Assembly (NCBI RefSeq): GCF_000768705.1
Contig: NZ_AVPJ01000010.1
Span: 1 to 64,000 of the forward strand
Direction of reading: 5' to 3'
Length of the DNA stretch: 64,000 nt
Source of the DNA: Knoellia sinensis KCTC 19936
Lineage (GTDB): Bacteria; Actinomycetota; Actinomycetes; Actinomycetales; Dermatophilaceae
Positions 36,969-45,197 of this stretch are shown here, piece after piece (position 1 is the first letter of the stretch; the number at the start of each line of letters is the position of its first letter). Below the pieces are notes generated by a model that searched no databases, was not told the DNA's origin, and saw nothing but the letters and a program-made list of their open reading frames with translations. A program made the translations under genes and the position numbers.

Positions 36969-37544
36969 TCACACCTGCGTGCGGTGGAAGTTCTTGAACG
37001 AGCGGCTCGCGGTCGGGCCGCGCTGGCCCTGGTAGTGCGAGCCGTATTTGGCCGACCCATAGGGGTTCTCGACCGGGCTCGACACCCGGAAGAAGCACAG
37101 CTGCCCGACCTTCATGCCGGGCCACAGCTTGATCGGCAGCGTCGCGACATTGCTCAGCTCGAGGGTCACGTGACCACTGAACCCCGGGTCGACGAATCCG
37201 GCGGTCGCGTGGGTGAGGAGGCCGAGACGCCCGAGGCTGGACTTGCCCTCGACCCGTGCGGCGACGTCGTCGGGCAGCGTCACGGTCTCGTAGATCGACC
37301 CCAGCACGAACTCGCCGGGGTGGAGCACGAACGCTTCGTCCGGCTCCACCTCGACGAGTCGCGTGAGGTCCGGCTGGTCCTCGCGGGGGTCGATGTAGGG
37401 GTACTTGTGGTTGTCGAAGAGCCTGAAATACCGATCCAGGCGCACGTCGATGCTGCTCGGTTGGATCATCTCGGGATCCCACGGGTCGAGGACCACGCGG
37501 CCCTTGTCGATCTCGGCCTTGATGTCTCTGTCGCTCAGCAGCAC
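36969..37544 (-). CDS. dcd: dCTP deaminase (probably bifunctional dCTP deaminase/dUTPase)
   Basis: A 191-residue enzyme making dUTP, or dUMP in the bifunctional actinobacterial form, for thymidylate supply. [48 protein letters not shown] and GQLCFFR are all conserved. The length matches M. tuberculosis Dcd-Dut, which carries both activities; that activity is inferred for this protein. First gene of the dcd-cutA-hydrolase run. Confidence 0.96.
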   Translation of the reverse strand: MLLSDRDIKAEIDKGRVVLDPWDPEMIQPSSIDVRLDRYFRLFDNHKYPYIDPREDQPDLTRLVEVEPDEAFVLHPGEFVLGSIYETVTLPDDVAARVEGKSSLGRLGLLTHATAGFVDPGFSGHVTLELSNVATLPIKLWPGMKVGQLCFFRVSSPVENPYGSAKYGSHYQGQRGPTASRSFKNFHRTQV

Positions 37545-37553
37545 CCGGCCAAT

Positions 37554-39044
37554 TTAGCCGTGATCAGCGAACCTGTGGGCGTCGGCCGGAATGAGGCGGG
37601 TTGCCAGCGCGACGACACTCAGGAGCGCGATCGACACAAGCAGAACAACGATGTATGCCGGCCGCAACAGTTCCAGGGGCAGCTGCGCCTTCTGCGCTGC
37701 GGCCACTTCGAAGAACAGGGTTCCCAGTGCGGCGGCTCCGACGGCGTTGGCGAGCTGGGTCGTCGTGTTCATCAGACCCGAGGCGGAGCCGGCGTGACGC
37801 CCCTCGACCTTGCCCAGGCCCAGCGGCATGATCGACGAGACCATGAACCCGAACCCCAAGCCGACGACCGCGAACGCGGGGACGAATGCCCAGAAGCTCG
37901 TCGTCGTGGTGGCGTCGCCGACGACGAGGGCGAGGAAGCCGACGCCTGCAGCCATGATCACGGCGCCCATGAGGAGAACCTGACGACCGATCTTCGGCAT
38001 GAGGACGGCCGCACCGGACCCCGCGCCGATCGTCGCGGTGATGGCGAACGGGATGTTCACGAGCCCTGCCTTGAGGACCGACCAGCCGAGCCCCATCTGG
38101 AGGTAGAGCGTCGTCGAGAGGAAGTAGCCGGCGCACAGGACGAAGAGAACGGAACCGACGATCGTGGCGCCCCGGAATCCGCGACCGGAGCGGCCGGCAT
38201 ACAGGGACGTCGTCACGAGAGGGTCGCCACCGCGGTTCTCGTCGTTGCGCTGGGAGCGGAGGAAGGCAACGAGTCCGACGAGACCGACGGCCATGAGCGC
38301 GAACGACCACGTCGGCCAGCCCAGCTCGTGGCCCATGGTGAGCGGGTAGAGGATCGCGAGGAGACCGGCGGCGAGGGCGAAGACGGAGCGCGACTTGATC
38401 GTGACGGGGTGCTCGGAGCGGGACTCGGGGATGAACTTCAGGGCTGCGACGAGGGCGATGATGCCGACGGGGATGTTGACGAGGAAGACCGCACGCCAGC
38501 CGCTGAGGTCGGTGAGAACTGCGCCGAGGATCGGGCCCATGACGCTCGCGAGACCGGCGAGCCCGGAGAAGATGCCCATGGCGGTGCCGCGCTCGTGCGG
38601 GGCATACATGACCTGGATGCTCGTGAGGACCTGAGGAACCATCGCGGCTGCTGCGACGCCCTGAAGGGCGCGGAAGGCGACGAGGAACTCGACGCTGGGG
38701 GCGTAGCCACACGCGGCCGAGGCGACCGTGAAGCCGACGAGGCCCGCGATGAAGAGCCGCTTGCGTCCGAAGCGGTCACCGAGTCGGGCCCCCGCGATGA
38801 GGGCGATGCCGAAGGTGAGCGGGTACGCCGCGACGACCCACTGGAGCATTGACGCGCTGGCGCCGAGTGACCGCTCGATCGTCGGGAGGGCGACGTTGAC
38901 GATCGTGATGTCGATGAGTTCCATCATCGACGCGAGGAGGAGGCTGACGAGCGCGAGGGTTCTGGTGCGGCCGCTGATCCTGGTCGGGGCGCTCTGGATG
39001 AGAGCTTCTGGTGCTGTCGCTTCTGTTGCAGTCGTTGTGGTCAT
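37554..39044 (-). CDS. MFS drug:H+ antiporter, DHA2 type
   Basis: A 496-residue exporter with about 14 membrane segments. ELIDITIVNVALPTI in TM1, AGARLGDRFGRKRLFIAG (motif A) and ASVMGPILGAVLTD (motif C) support a multidrug DHA2 transporter. It is transcribed away from a WYL regulator across only 61 bp, so the regulator probably controls it. ATG start at 39044. Confidence 0.91.
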   Translation of the reverse strand: MTTTTATEATAPEALIQSAPTRISGRTRTLALVSLLLASMMELIDITIVNVALPTIERSLGASASMLQWVVAAYPLTFGIALIAGARLGDRFGRKRLFIAGLVGFTVASAACGYAPSVEFLVAFRALQGVAAAAMVPQVLTSIQVMYAPHERGTAMGIFSGLAGLASVMGPILGAVLTDLSGWRAVFLVNIPVGIIALVAALKFIPESRSEHPVTIKSRSVFALAAGLLAILYPLTMGHELGWPTWSFALMAVGLVGLVAFLRSQRNDENRGGDPLVTTSLYAGRSGRGFRGATIVGSVLFVLCAGYFLSTTLYLQMGLGWSVLKAGLVNIPFAITATIGAGSGAAVLMPKIGRQVLLMGAVIMAAGVGFLALVVGDATTTTSFWAFVPAFAVVGLGFGFMVSSIMPLGLGKVEGRHAGSASGLMNTTTQLANAVGAAALGTLFFEVAAAQKAQLPLELLRPAYIVVLLVSIALLSVVALATRLIPADAHRFADHG

Positions 39045-39105
39045 GGTTCGACGCTAGAAGTCATTCCGGTCACTTTCTGACCGCTATGTTTGGCAATCTG
39101 GATTC
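39045..39105. promoter_or_regulatory. Divergent promoter region between exporter and WYL regulator
   Basis: A 61-bp region separates the two start codons. It contains GGTCA...TGACC (CCGGTCACTTTCTGACCG), a dyad with arms GGTCA and TGACC separated by CTTTC. This is a candidate operator. Confidence 0.5.
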
Positions 39106-40113
39106 ATGGCCAACACGAGTTCACGAACCCTGCGACTGCTGTCGCTGCTCCAGACGCACCGGTTCTGGCCGGGCGGGGAGCTGGCGTCCCGGTTGGAGGT
39201 GTCTGAGCGGACCTTGCGGCGTGATGTGGAGCGGTTGCGTGAGTTGGGGTATCCCGTGTCGTCCTCGCGAGGGGTGGAGGGCGGCTATCAGTTGGGAGCC
39301 GGCGGGTCGATGCCGCCGCTGGTCGTCGACGAGGACGAGGCCATCGCGATGGTCGTGGCGTTGGGGCAGACGGCGTCGGCGCAGTCAGGGGCATTGGCGG
39401 ACTCGACGCTGTCGGCGTTGTCCAAGGTCGTGCAGGTGCTGCCGGCGCGGCTGCGGCGTCGGGCGGAGTCGTTGCGGTTGGCGACGGTGGACTCGCCGTT
39501 TGCTGCTGCGCCTGAAGTCGAGGCGTCGGTGTTGGGTGCGATTGCCCAGGCGATCCGTGACACGGAGCGAATTCGGTTCTCCTACACCGCTCGTGGTGGG
39601 GCTCGTGCTGGGGAGTCGGCTGAGCGGCACGTGGAGCCGCACCAGTTGGTGACGGTGGGGCGGCGCTGGTACCTGCTGGCCTTTGACCTGGAGCGGGCCG
39701 ACTGGCGCTCGTTCCGCCTGGACCGTCTGGGCGAGCCTCGTGGGACGAAGTCGCTGTTCCGTCGGCGAGAGATCCCGGGTGGTGACGCGGCGGCATACGT
39801 GCGTTCTGGTTTGTCGGGTCACGCAGTGGGGCATCGGCTGGTGGCGGTGGTGTCGGCACCTGCGGCCGAGGTGGAGCCGCGGATCGGTCGTTGGACGGCG
39901 GTTGACGACCTCGGGGACGGAAGGTGCCGGGTCACGGCGGAGGCACGCGACATCTCATGGATGCTGCTGGCGATGGGCATGGCGGAGGCGCCGTTCGAGG
40001 TGGAGTCGGCGAGTGACGAGGTTCGGGCGGTGCTCGCGTCGTGGGCGACGCGGTTCTCGACTGCGGCCGAGGGCTCGGCGTCGGCGGGGCGCGTCGGAAC
40101 GGGTTCTGAATGA
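39106..40113 (+). CDS. YafY-type transcriptional regulator (HTH_11 and WYL)
   Basis: A 335-residue regulator. A winged helix-turn-helix (about 5-60: LRLLSLLQTHRFWPGGELASRLEVSERTLRRDVERL) is followed by a WYL ligand-binding domain (about 150-235, GRRWYLLAFDLERADWRSFRLDRL). A C-terminal WCX-like extension (about 245-320) follows. WYL proteins respond to nucleic-acid or small ligands. It is divergent from the MFS exporter and likely regulates it. Confidence 0.9.
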   Translation: MANTSSRTLRLLSLLQTHRFWPGGELASRLEVSERTLRRDVERLRELGYPVSSSRGVEGGYQLGAGGSMPPLVVDEDEAIAMVVALGQTASAQSGALADSTLSALSKVVQVLPARLRRRAESLRLATVDSPFAAAPEVEASVLGAIAQAIRDTERIRFSYTARGGARAGESAERHVEPHQLVTVGRRWYLLAFDLERADWRSFRLDRLGEPRGTKSLFRRREIPGGDAAAYVRSGLSGHAVGHRLVAVVSAPAAEVEPRIGRWTAVDDLGDGRCRVTAEARDISWMLLAMGMAEAPFEVESASDEVRAVLASWATRFSTAAEGSASAGRVGTGSE

Positions 40114-40177
40114 GCGGCGAGAACCCGGCTTCGACGGTGGGTTAAACTCTCGTCCGCGCCCTCTCGTGGGGGCGCTT

Positions 40178-40251
40178 GCCGGTGTAGCTCAATGGTAGAG
40201 CGCCAGCTTCCCAAGCTGGACACGCGGGTTCGATTCCCGTCACCGGCTCCA
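40178..40251 (+). tRNA. tRNA-Gly(CCC)
   Basis: A 74-nt tRNA with encoded CCA. Acceptor GCCGGTG/CACCGGC, anticodon stem CCAGC/GCTGG around TTCCCAA (anticodon CCC), and T-arm CGGGTTCGATTCCCG are all well paired. Its 3' part is duplicated in degenerate form at 42376-42420. Confidence 0.97.
40209..40251 (+). repeat. attL-like copy (3' part of tRNA-Gly)
   Basis: The anticodon-loop-to-CCA part of tRNA-Gly matches 42376-42420 with about three differences. A functional tRNA end plus a decayed copy 2.2 kb away is the usual footprint of an integrase-mediated insertion. Confidence 0.7.
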
Positions 40252-40462
40252 CATTTCCGCAGGTCAGAGACTTGCATCGGTGGTTTCAGGGTGAGCGAAA
40301 CTCCCTGCGTGCAATAGCGAGCCACAACGAGCCACCAAACTGCGTCCAGTTTGTTCTTTCGCCACGACCACGCCGGCCTGTCGAGTTCTCGCGTCCCCGG
40401 CGATTCCGCCACTGTCCGGTCTGCGCAGATCCGGAAGACCAGAAGCCTGTCAGACTCCAGGC

Positions 40463-40774
40463 GTGGGCTATTGGGACAACCGGAAGTTGCGGGCTCTGCA
40501 CCGACGGGTGCAGGCCGTTGATCCGCCCATGCCTTCCGACGACGCCTCGGACGGCGAGTGGGATGCGTGGGCGGACCTGCAGGACTTGCAGGCCACCCTG
40601 ACCGGGTTGGCAAGCAGCCAGGGATCGCACCGCCCTTCAGCGGCAGACCGGTCGGAATGGCGCGAAACCGTCTCCGCTCACTTGGCCAAGCCTTCCGTCG
40701 TTGCGCTGCTCGGCGACGCGGCCGACGACGCGCGAAGCCTCGCCGCGGCCTTGGGTGCGTTGGGTACAGGCTGA
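40463..40774 (+). CDS. Hypothetical protein, 103 aa
   Basis: A small protein (GTG start) I do not recognise. It is acidic and helix-rich (DGEWDAWADLQDLQATLTGLASS; KPSVVALLGDAADDARSLAAALGALG). It lies just inside the tRNA-Gly element. Coding is plausible from composition only, so moderate doubt remains. Confidence 0.45.
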   Translation: MGYWDNRKLRALHRRVQAVDPPMPSDDASDGEWDAWADLQDLQATLTGLASSQGSHRPSAADRSEWRETVSAHLAKPSVVALLGDAADDARSLAAALGALGTG

Positions 40775-40988
40775 GCTTCGGACCCTCGTTGATCAGCGGC
40801 ATTAGAGGGGCGAATCACTTCTGCGAAGGTTGCTCAGGCGTACGCGGCATACCGCCGCTTGAAGGGGCGTGCTCTCCATGGCCTCGGCGGCTGCCTCGTG
40901 ATCGCGGAGCACGCGATGCCGGTACATCCAACTCCCTTCTCTCGTCTTGCCTCGCTTCGGCCTGATTTTCGGCCCCTTCGGTAGGCCG

Positions 40989-41230
40989 CTAGGGCAAGAG
41001 GTCCAGGTACTTCTTGCGGGCGGGCATGGCGTGGATGACCATCTCCTCGCCACTCTCAAAGAGCAGAACGATGGTCTCCAACAGGCGAACTTGGGTGTCG
41101 AACCCCAAGCGCAGTTCCTCTTCGGCCAGTCGTCCTCGTCGAGCGGTTCGACCCAGAGCGACCACTCAGCCGCTTGAATCGCGTCATCGGCGTTGACGCC
41201 GTGCTTCAACGCGCCCGGATGGACCTTCAC
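40989..41230 (-). pseudogene. Frameshifted toxin-like gene partner of the CopG antitoxin
   Basis: The first 35-40 codons from GTG at 41230 read well (MKVHPGALKHGVNADDAIQAAEW...EPLDEDDWPK). After about 41115 the open frame turns to Cys/Trp/Arg/Ser-rich nonsense. The neighbouring frame instead gives ELRLGFDTQVRLLETIVLL and then VIHAMPARKKYLDLLP with a TAG at 40989. One missing G in AGAGGAAC (AGAGGGAAC expected) restores a single protein of about 80 residues. The start overlaps the antitoxin stop (ATG/GTG-TGA coupling). The toxin family is unnamed to me; its ending VIHAMPxRxKYLxLLP is characteristic of small toxins paired with RHH antitoxins. Confidence 0.75.
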
Positions 41231-41466
41231 GCAGCGAAGTGGGCCAGCGCGGCCCGGATGGCCTCGGACCGGCTCATGTGGCCCTTGGCTGCCGCCGCGT
41301 CGAGAGCGTCGAGTTCCTCGACGGTCAATCGGACCGCGACGACCTGCATCGGCTCTGCCCCGCGTCCAGGTCGCCCACGCCCCCGACGCTTCAGTTCCTC
41401 GACGTCGTAGCCGACTTCGGCCTCATCGGCCCACTTCTGGATCTGCTCCTCGCTCACCATGCCCAT
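41227..41466 (-). CDS. Ribbon-helix-helix (CopG-type) antitoxin
   Basis: A 79-residue protein. Its C-terminal part AVRLTVEELDALDAAAAKGHMSRSEAIRAALAHF is a ribbon-helix-helix DNA-binding domain. A basic linker RRGRGRPGRG precedes it. It overlaps the frameshifted toxin gene by 4 nt. The antitoxin remains open while the toxin is broken. An ATG two codons later (41460) is also possible. Confidence 0.82.
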   Translation of the reverse strand: MGMVSEEQIQKWADEAEVGYDVEELKRRGRGRPGRGAEPMQVVAVRLTVEELDALDAAAAKGHMSRSEAIRAALAHFAA

Positions 41467-41556
41467 ATCGTATAACGAAAAGGTGTCCTGCTCCGGAGAT
41501 GGGCGATTGGCGGACCATATGCCGGTACATCCAACTCATCCTTCGGTGCTCATCGT

Positions 41557-41961
41557 TCAACCGCGCGGCTTTCTGAGCAGCTCGATGGTGCAGGTGGGGC
41601 CGGTGGCATGGGCAAGCCGCTTGTCGCCCGTGAGCAGCGTGGTGTCCAGCGCCTCTGCCAGCGCGACGTAGGCGGCGTCGTAGGTGGTCAGGTTGTCCCG
41701 CAGCTCCCAGCAGCGCGGCAGCAGCGCAAGGTGCCCGGCGCGGTTCATCGGGAGAGCCCGCAGATCGGTCATGGCCAGCTCCGCCCGCCGGTTGTCGAGC
41801 AGGCCCACGCGGTTCTGACGACGCAGCACCGAGGCGACCTCGAGGTCGACCAGTTCTGGCGCGGCCAACGTCTCTCCGCGCAGCCGGGTGCGAGCGGCAT
41901 CTCCGTCCGAGCCGTCATCGGCCAACGCGACCGCAAGGACGCTGGCGTCAACGACGAGCAC
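41557..41961 (-). CDS. vapC: VapC-type PIN-domain toxin
   Basis: A 134-residue PIN-domain RNase. The acidic active site is visible: Asp5 (LVVDASVLA), a Glu in PELVDLEVASVL, and two Asp in TTYDAAYVALAEAL and LTGDKRLA. It follows its antitoxin with a 14-nt overlap, as is usual for vapBC. GTG start. It looks complete, so this pair may still be active. Confidence 0.88.
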   Translation of the reverse strand: MLVVDASVLAVALADDGSDGDAARTRLRGETLAAPELVDLEVASVLRRQNRVGLLDNRRAELAMTDLRALPMNRAGHLALLPRCWELRDNLTTYDAAYVALAEALDTTLLTGDKRLAHATGPTCTIELLRKPRG

Positions 41962-42178
41962 GTTCCCCCTGCAGGGTCTTTACCGCGTGCGCGAGCGAGA
42001 CCGACCCCCCGGATCGCCCGCCCGCCCGATCCAGGACCTCCTCCAACGTGGGCTGGCTGGCCTCGTCGATCAGCCGGGAGCGCAGGTACTCCTGCAGTGA
42101 TTGGTGCGCGGCTGCTGCCCGTTGCCGCAACACTGCATGCGTGCTCTCCGGGACATCCTTGATCTGAACACTGGGCAT
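41948..42178 (-). CDS. vapB: VapB/FitA-type antitoxin
   Basis: A 76-residue antitoxin. The N-terminal SVQIKDVPESTHAVLRQRAAAAHQSLQEYLRSRL is a FitA-like ribbon-helix-helix domain. The C-terminal tail with GGRSGGSVSLAHAVKTL would bind the toxin. ATG at 42178, directly upstream of vapC. It probably autoregulates the pair. Confidence 0.85.
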   Translation of the reverse strand: MPSVQIKDVPESTHAVLRQRAAAAHQSLQEYLRSRLIDEASQPTLEEVLDRAGGRSGGSVSLAHAVKTLQGERARR

Positions 42179-42375
42179 AGCGCCATTTTGGCGCCAACGG
42201 CGCCGGAGCGCAACCGTACGCACCAGCATGGCTGGTGCGACTCGGGTCTGCGCCGGGCCACGAGCGGGCCATAGGTGGCGGCATGTACGGGTCGGCAGCG
42301 GGCATAGAGGGCAGTCGATTGAGCCTGTGAAGCGTGCGTGTGCGGGGGTTGGTGAGATTCCCAAGCTGGACGCAG

Positions 42376-42420
42376 ATTCCCAAGCTGGGACACGCGGCTT
42401 CGATTTCCGTCACCGGCTCC
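42376..42420 (+). repeat. Degenerate attR-like copy of the tRNA-Gly 3' end
   Basis: ATTCCCAAGCTGG(G)ACACGCGG followed by TTCGATTTCCGTCACCGGCTCC copies the tRNA-Gly anticodon loop to acceptor with three changes. A further partial copy, AGATTCCCAAGCTGG, lies just before it (42354-42369). No 5' tRNA half is present. Confidence 0.75.
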
Positions 42421-42476
42421 GACTTTTACCGTCGGTCCAAGGTGCCTGCCGGCCAAGTTCTGGAGCGTGGAAGAGG

Positions 42477-43466
42477 TCAGGCTCCTTCAGCCGTGTCGCC
42501 GCGCGCCGGCGGGTAGGGCGTGAACATCCCGTCCGGTAGCCCGGCAACCACAGGGCTGACGGCGGACGCGGCCCCATCGACCAGATGTGCGGGGACCGTC
42601 CCGGCGGGCAGGCGCAATGCCTCGGCGAAGGCCGCGGCGTCTGCTGGGCGCTGCTCGGGCAGTTTGGCCAGACCGGCCAGCACCGTCGTGCGCAGAGGCT
42701 CGGGCACGGTCTCCGGCAACTGCGGCGCAGGCTGCCCCACGTGCGCGAGGGCGGTCGCAACCATCGACTCCCCCACGAAGGGTCGGGCGCCGCTGATCAT
42801 CTCGAACCCGACGACCGCGAGCGAGTAGATATCGCTGGCGGGAGTGGCGGGGCGGCCCTGGACCTGCTCGGGGGAGAGGTAGTGGGCAGTGCCCAGCATC
42901 TCTCCGGTCTGGGTCAGGCCGGAGCCGGCCATCGCCTTGGAGATACCGAAGTCCGTCAGGCGCGCGTAGCCGTCCGCGTCCACCACGATGTTCGCCGGCT
43001 TCACGTCGCGGTGGACGACCCCGGCGTCGTGGGCCGCCTGAAGCGCCGACGCCGCTTGGTGGAGGATCTCCGTGACCTCGTCGGCGGGCAGCGGACCCCG
43101 CTCGCCGATGACGGCCGACAGCGGCTGGCCTTCGATCAGCTCCATCACGAGGAACGCCGATTCGTCGCCTTCGCCGAAATCGTGCACCGTGACGATGTTT
43201 GGGTGCTGGAGCGCGGCGGAGTTCACGGCCTCGACGCGGAACCGCTCGACGAACGACTCGTCGCCGCCGGAGTCGGGCCGGAGGACCTTGACGGCGACGG
43301 GTCGCTGCAGCGTCTCGTCCGTGGCGCGCCAGACCTGACCCATTCCGCCCTCGGCGATGAGCTCCTCGAGGCGGTATCGGTCGGTCAGCAGGAGACCGGG
43401 TGCAAAGTTCACGGGCGGAGCCCGCAAGCACGTGCGGCCGGGGATGCGCCGTGCGTCGGGAGACAT
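42477..43466 (-). CDS. Soluble eukaryotic-like Ser/Thr protein kinase
   Basis: A 329-residue Hanks-type kinase. Glycine loop AEGGMGQVW, Lys60 (VAVKVL), catalytic HRDVKPAN with Asp154, and DFG at 172 are intact, as is the APE-like YLSPEQVQG. There is no transmembrane helix or PASTA domain, so it is cytosolic, unlike PknB. A Pro/Gly tail follows. Start chosen at ATG 43466 (MSPDARR); an upstream open stretch has no similarity. Targets unknown. It lies just outside the tRNA-Gly element. Confidence 0.92.
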   Translation of the reverse strand: MSPDARRIPGRTCLRAPPVNFAPGLLLTDRYRLEELIAEGGMGQVWRATDETLQRPVAVKVLRPDSGGDESFVERFRVEAVNSAALQHPNIVTVHDFGEGDESAFLVMELIEGQPLSAVIGERGPLPADEVTEILHQAASALQAAHDAGVVHRDVKPANIVVDADGYARLTDFGISKAMAGSGLTQTGEMLGTAHYLSPEQVQGRPATPASDIYSLAVVGFEMISGARPFVGESMVATALAHVGQPAPQLPETVPEPLRTTVLAGLAKLPEQRPADAAAFAEALRLPAGTVPAHLVDGAASAVSPVVAGLPDGMFTPYPPARGDTAEGA

Positions 43467-43647
43467 GGTCGAACTGTGGTCACGAGAGTCCTGAGCGGGT
43501 GGGGTCCCTCCCATCGGAGGGAAGACAGGACAGCAGTGTCGCAGGTCGCAGACCTTCCATGGACATCGTGAGCGCGAGGCGTGACCGGTACCTGTCCGGG
43601 GACCCACCACCCCAGGCTCTGCCGAGTTCCCGGTCTAATGGCCCCCA

Positions 43648-43911
43648 TCACCCCGCTTGGGAGGCCCGTCCAAGGCGCTCGACCCGCTCGCGGGCGACGT
43701 CATACGCTTCGTCGAGTCCTTGGTGGAGCAGGGTGATGAGGTCGGGCACTTCGTCGGCTGCGAGCCGGAAGGTGCTGACGCAGACGTTGTTGCGCCAGAT
43801 CGAGAGGACGACGACCTGCTGCTCTTGGTGCCAGGTCGCGCGAAGCGAGCGGCCATCACCGCGGAGGTCGGTGAAGGCCGTCCCTGTGCGGGAGATGCGC
43901 TGCTGGGCCAT
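43648..43911 (-). CDS. Conserved small actinobacterial protein, 87 aa
   Basis: An 87-residue soluble protein: MAQQRISRTGTAFTDLRGDG, then beta-rich RATWHQEQQVVVLSIWRNNVCVSTFRLAADEVPDLITLLHQGL. The look is of a small conserved family in actinobacteria with no known role, sometimes resembling single-domain regulatory proteins. The ATG at 43911 is favoured; a longer open frame reaches 43944. Monocistronic. Confidence 0.75.
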   Translation of the reverse strand: MAQQRISRTGTAFTDLRGDGRSLRATWHQEQQVVVLSIWRNNVCVSTFRLAADEVPDLITLLHQGLDEAYDVARERVERLGRASQAG

Positions 43912-43979
43912 GTGCCATTGTGACCCCGGCCCGGAAGGATCCACCAGACCCGTTCCTGCCTGCCTGTGCTCGGAGGTTC

Positions 43980-44017
43980 GCGAAGGGCCGACTCACTCGA
44001 TTGAGTCGGCCCTTCGC
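43980..44017 (-). terminator. Terminator after the acetyltransferase gene
   Basis: A perfect 16-bp stem (43980-43995 with 44002-44017) and a 6-nt loop CTCGAT. It lies about 55 bp past the stop of the acetyltransferase on the minus strand. Confidence 0.8.
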
Positions 44018-44072
44018 GGCAGGCGCGATCGGTTCACCTGGTGACGGGTCGACGCGCCCCAGTCGCCTCAGT

Positions 44073-44633
44073 TCAGAGTTCGCGGATGACCTTCGCGGGT
44101 GAACCCACGGCCACGACGCCGGACGGCAGGTCTCGAGTCACGACTGACCCCGCACCGACGACCGTGTCGGCGCCGATGGTGACGCCGGGGCACACGATGA
44201 CGCCTCCACCGAGCCAGACGTTGTCGCCAATCACGATGGGCTCTGCGGCCTCCCACTTGTCCCGCCGGGGATCGGGCTCGAGGGGGTGGGTCGCGGTCAG
44301 GAATTGGACGTTCGGGCCGATCTGCACATCGTCACCGATGGTCACCGTGGCGACGTCGAGGAAGATCACGCCCCAGTTGACGAAGGAGCGGGCGCCGATC
44401 GTCGTCTGGCAGCCGTAGTCGCACTGGAGCGGTGGTCGGATCTCGCTGCCCTCACCGAACGCTCCCAGCAACTCCACGAGCAGGTCACGGCGCCCGTCAT
44501 GGTCGTTCGGGTCCATCGTGTTGATCTGATGCGTCAACCGCTGGGCGCGTTGTGACTCCTCGGCCAGCACAGGGTCGTCGGCAATGTACAACTCACCGGC
44601 CAGCATCCGTTCGCGCATGGTCTTCTCAGTCAC
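44073..44633 (-). CDS. Sugar O-acetyltransferase (maltose/galactoside type)
   Basis: A 186-residue hexapeptide-repeat acetyltransferase of the Maa/LacA group. MRERMLAGELYIADDPVL starts the helical maltose-acetyltransferase region. The beta-helix includes IRPPLQCDYGCQTTIG, NVQFLTATHPLEPDPRR (catalytic His) and IGDNVWLGGGVIVCPGVTIG. It transfers acetyl groups from acetyl-CoA to sugars; the natural acceptor is uncertain. GTG start. Single gene. Confidence 0.92.
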   Translation of the reverse strand: MTEKTMRERMLAGELYIADDPVLAEESQRAQRLTHQINTMDPNDHDGRRDLLVELLGAFGEGSEIRPPLQCDYGCQTTIGARSFVNWGVIFLDVATVTIGDDVQIGPNVQFLTATHPLEPDPRRDKWEAAEPIVIGDNVWLGGGVIVCPGVTIGADTVVGAGSVVTRDLPSGVVAVGSPAKVIREL

Positions 44634-44672
44634 CCTGCCAACGTACCGAAGCCGTCACGTGAGGCAGCCCGC

Positions 44673-45197
44673 TCAGAAGGCGAGGACGACCCTGCCCACC
44701 AGAGCGTCGACGGCGATGGACCCATAAGAGCGTGAGTCGATCGAGTCGGCGCGGTTGTCTCCGAGCACGAACACGGAGTCGGCCGGCACCGTCACGGGCC
44801 CGAAGTACGTCGAGTCGATCCGCGAGAGGTCGATCCCTGCTTCGTGCCGGGCAACGCCATCGACCATGAGCACCGCGTCCTCCAGCCCCACGGTCTGCCC
44901 ACCCAGAGCCACCACCCGCTTAACGACGAGCTCCCCACCGTCCGGCTCACGGAACACGACCAGCTCACCCGCTCGAGGGGAGTCGAAGCGGAGCGTCACC
45001 TTGTCCACCACGACCCGGTCCCCGACCTCGAGCGCCGGCGACATGCTTCCGGACGCCACCCTCAACGGCTCGACCGCGGCGAAGAGAGCCACGAGCAAGA
45101 GGGCGGCAAGGACCAAGAGCACCACCCGCCCTCGTCGCCTGTGTGGCGACTCGGGACGAGCGGTCGTCACCTCGACGGCCGGATTCGCCTCACTCAC
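44673..45197 (-). CDS. Signal peptidase I
   Basis: A 174-residue S26 peptidase. One N-terminal membrane segment (about 24-42) is followed by the nucleophile Ser51 (ASGSMSPAL) and general base Lys93 (VVKRVVALGG). The conserved late motif FVLGDNRADSIDSRSYG is intact. It cleaves signal peptides outside the membrane. Unusually, it is translationally coupled (GTGA) to a membrane protein and a multicopper oxidase, which suggests a dedicated rather than housekeeping enzyme. Confidence 0.9.
   Translation of the reverse strand: MSEANPAVEVTTARPESPHRRRGRVVLLVLAALLLVALFAAVEPLRVASGSMSPALEVGDRVVVDKVTLRFDSPRAGELVVFREPDGGELVVKRVVALGGQTVGLEDAVLMVDGVARHEAGIDLSRIDSTYFGPVTVPADSVFVLGDNRADSIDSRSYGSIAVDALVGRVVLAF

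Larger units (their letters stand above)
40252..42375. mobile_element. Decayed integrated element next to tRNA-Gly
   Basis: A 2.1-kb segment between the tRNA and its degenerate copy. It holds one small unknown gene, a CopG antitoxin with a broken toxin, and a VapBC pair. No integrase remains. Toxin-antitoxin content and tRNA-end duplication support an old mobile insertion that has lost most of its DNA. Confidence 0.6.

Noticed and set aside
40802-41230. A single intact 142-residue protein downstream of the CopG antitoxin
   Set aside because: Only the first 40 residues are protein-like; the rest is a frameshifted reading of a toxin conserved in the neighbouring frame.
42354-42420. A second tRNA-Gly gene
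   Set aside because: Only the anticodon-loop-to-acceptor part is present, with mismatches and no 5' half, so it is an att-type remnant.
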